A program made the position numbers and the translations under genes. The notes below the pieces were generated by a model. That model saw nothing but the letters and a program-made list of their open reading frames with translations. It did no database searches and had not been told where the DNA came from. A DNA stretch of 5,065 nt. Source: Spirochaetaceae bacterium (GTDB lineage: Bacteria; Spirochaetota; Spirochaetia; Treponematales; Breznakiellaceae). The DNA is taken from NCBI GenBank assembly GCA_031258615.1, contig JAIRMP010000167.1, positions 1 to 5,065 of the forward strand. Reading direction: 5' to 3'. Below are positions 5,015 through 5,065 of the stretch, piece by piece; position 1 is the first letter of the stretch; each line of letters opens with the position of its first letter.

Positions 5015-5032
5015 AACCGCCTAAAGGCGGTT
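5015..5032. repeat. Hairpin 3 of the right-end cluster
   Basis: AACCGCCT (5015-5022) and AGGCGGTT (5025-5032) pair perfectly over 8 bp around AA. Stem changes between this hairpin and hairpin 2 (CCGCC/GGCGG versus CCGCT/AGCGG) keep pairing, which argues that the folded structure, as DNA or RNA, is what is conserved. Confidence 0.85.
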
Positions 5033-5065
5033 AGTTTCCATATTTTTGAACAACTCTAACTTCTC

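Larger units (their letters stand above)
4951..5065 (-). mobile_element. Probable right end of an IS200/IS605-type element (partial)
   Basis: Read on the minus strand, the window edge begins with a short open frame ending ...EVRVVQKYGN and TAA (5033-5031). The stop lies inside the first of three consecutive hairpins, which are followed by TATTTTGAC and then nucleotidyltransferase coding sequence. Subterminal hairpins just after the stop codon of the transposon gene are characteristic of IS200/IS605 elements, which have no terminal inverted repeats and make no target duplication. The ten visible residues are too few to identify tnpB or tnpA. The alternative is a cluster of REP-like palindromes. 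The element's other end and genes are outside the window, and the exact junction (about 4945-4957) cannot be fixed. Confidence 0.4.

Noticed and set aside
4803..5015. 70-residue + strand frame over the right flank
   Set aside because: It is antisense to the MNT fragment and its C-terminus is made from the hairpins; the minus-strand reading gives recognisable family sequence.

Overview
The window looks like a chromosomal stretch from a spirochaete, most likely a Treponema-type organism. This rests on protein character (a small secreted LysM protein, a YmdB-family phosphoesterase beginning VAEIVGK, a GuaA beginning ILVLDFGSQTTALIGRR) and not on a database match, so I hold it at moderate confidence. 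The central part (about 712-4420) is GC-rich. The right flank (about 4430-4960) is strongly AT-rich and the left flank is mixed, which suggests a core region next to acquired or decaying DNA.

Left flank (1-711): a tandem array of eleven units of exactly 21 bp (about 41-261), open on both strands and of undecided coding status. After it comes a gene-poor stretch with one good sigma70-like promoter on the + strand (350-377) and two strong hairpins (480-510 and 579-600), but no convincing gene.

Centre, minus strand: a two-gene operon read right to left. The first gene encodes an exported protein with a C-terminal LysM domain (start 2336). Its stop overlaps the GTG start of a YmdB/TIGR00282-family metallophosphoesterase in a 4-base GTGA junction. 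The phosphoesterase keeps the fold signature but has lost or altered most of the known metal-binding and catalytic residues. A divergent intergenic region of about 420 bp follows. It carries degenerate palindromic repeats, including a copy of the widely dispersed ATTGCGAGG...CGAAGCAAT element. Then comes guaA on the + strand, a complete GMP synthase.

Right flank, minus strand: a wrecked MNT/HEPN (nucleotidyltransferase plus HEPN protein) toxin-antitoxin-type locus. Only the last ~49 codons of the nucleotidyltransferase remain before a cluster of three hairpins. The HEPN gene that overlaps it carries a one-base deletion and an in-frame nonsense codon. Neither the MNT remnant nor the full HEPN gene shows as a single open frame; both emerge only by reading across the lesions. 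The hairpin cluster at the window edge looks like the right end of an IS200/IS605-type element inserted into the nucleotidyltransferase, but the rest of the element lies outside the window.
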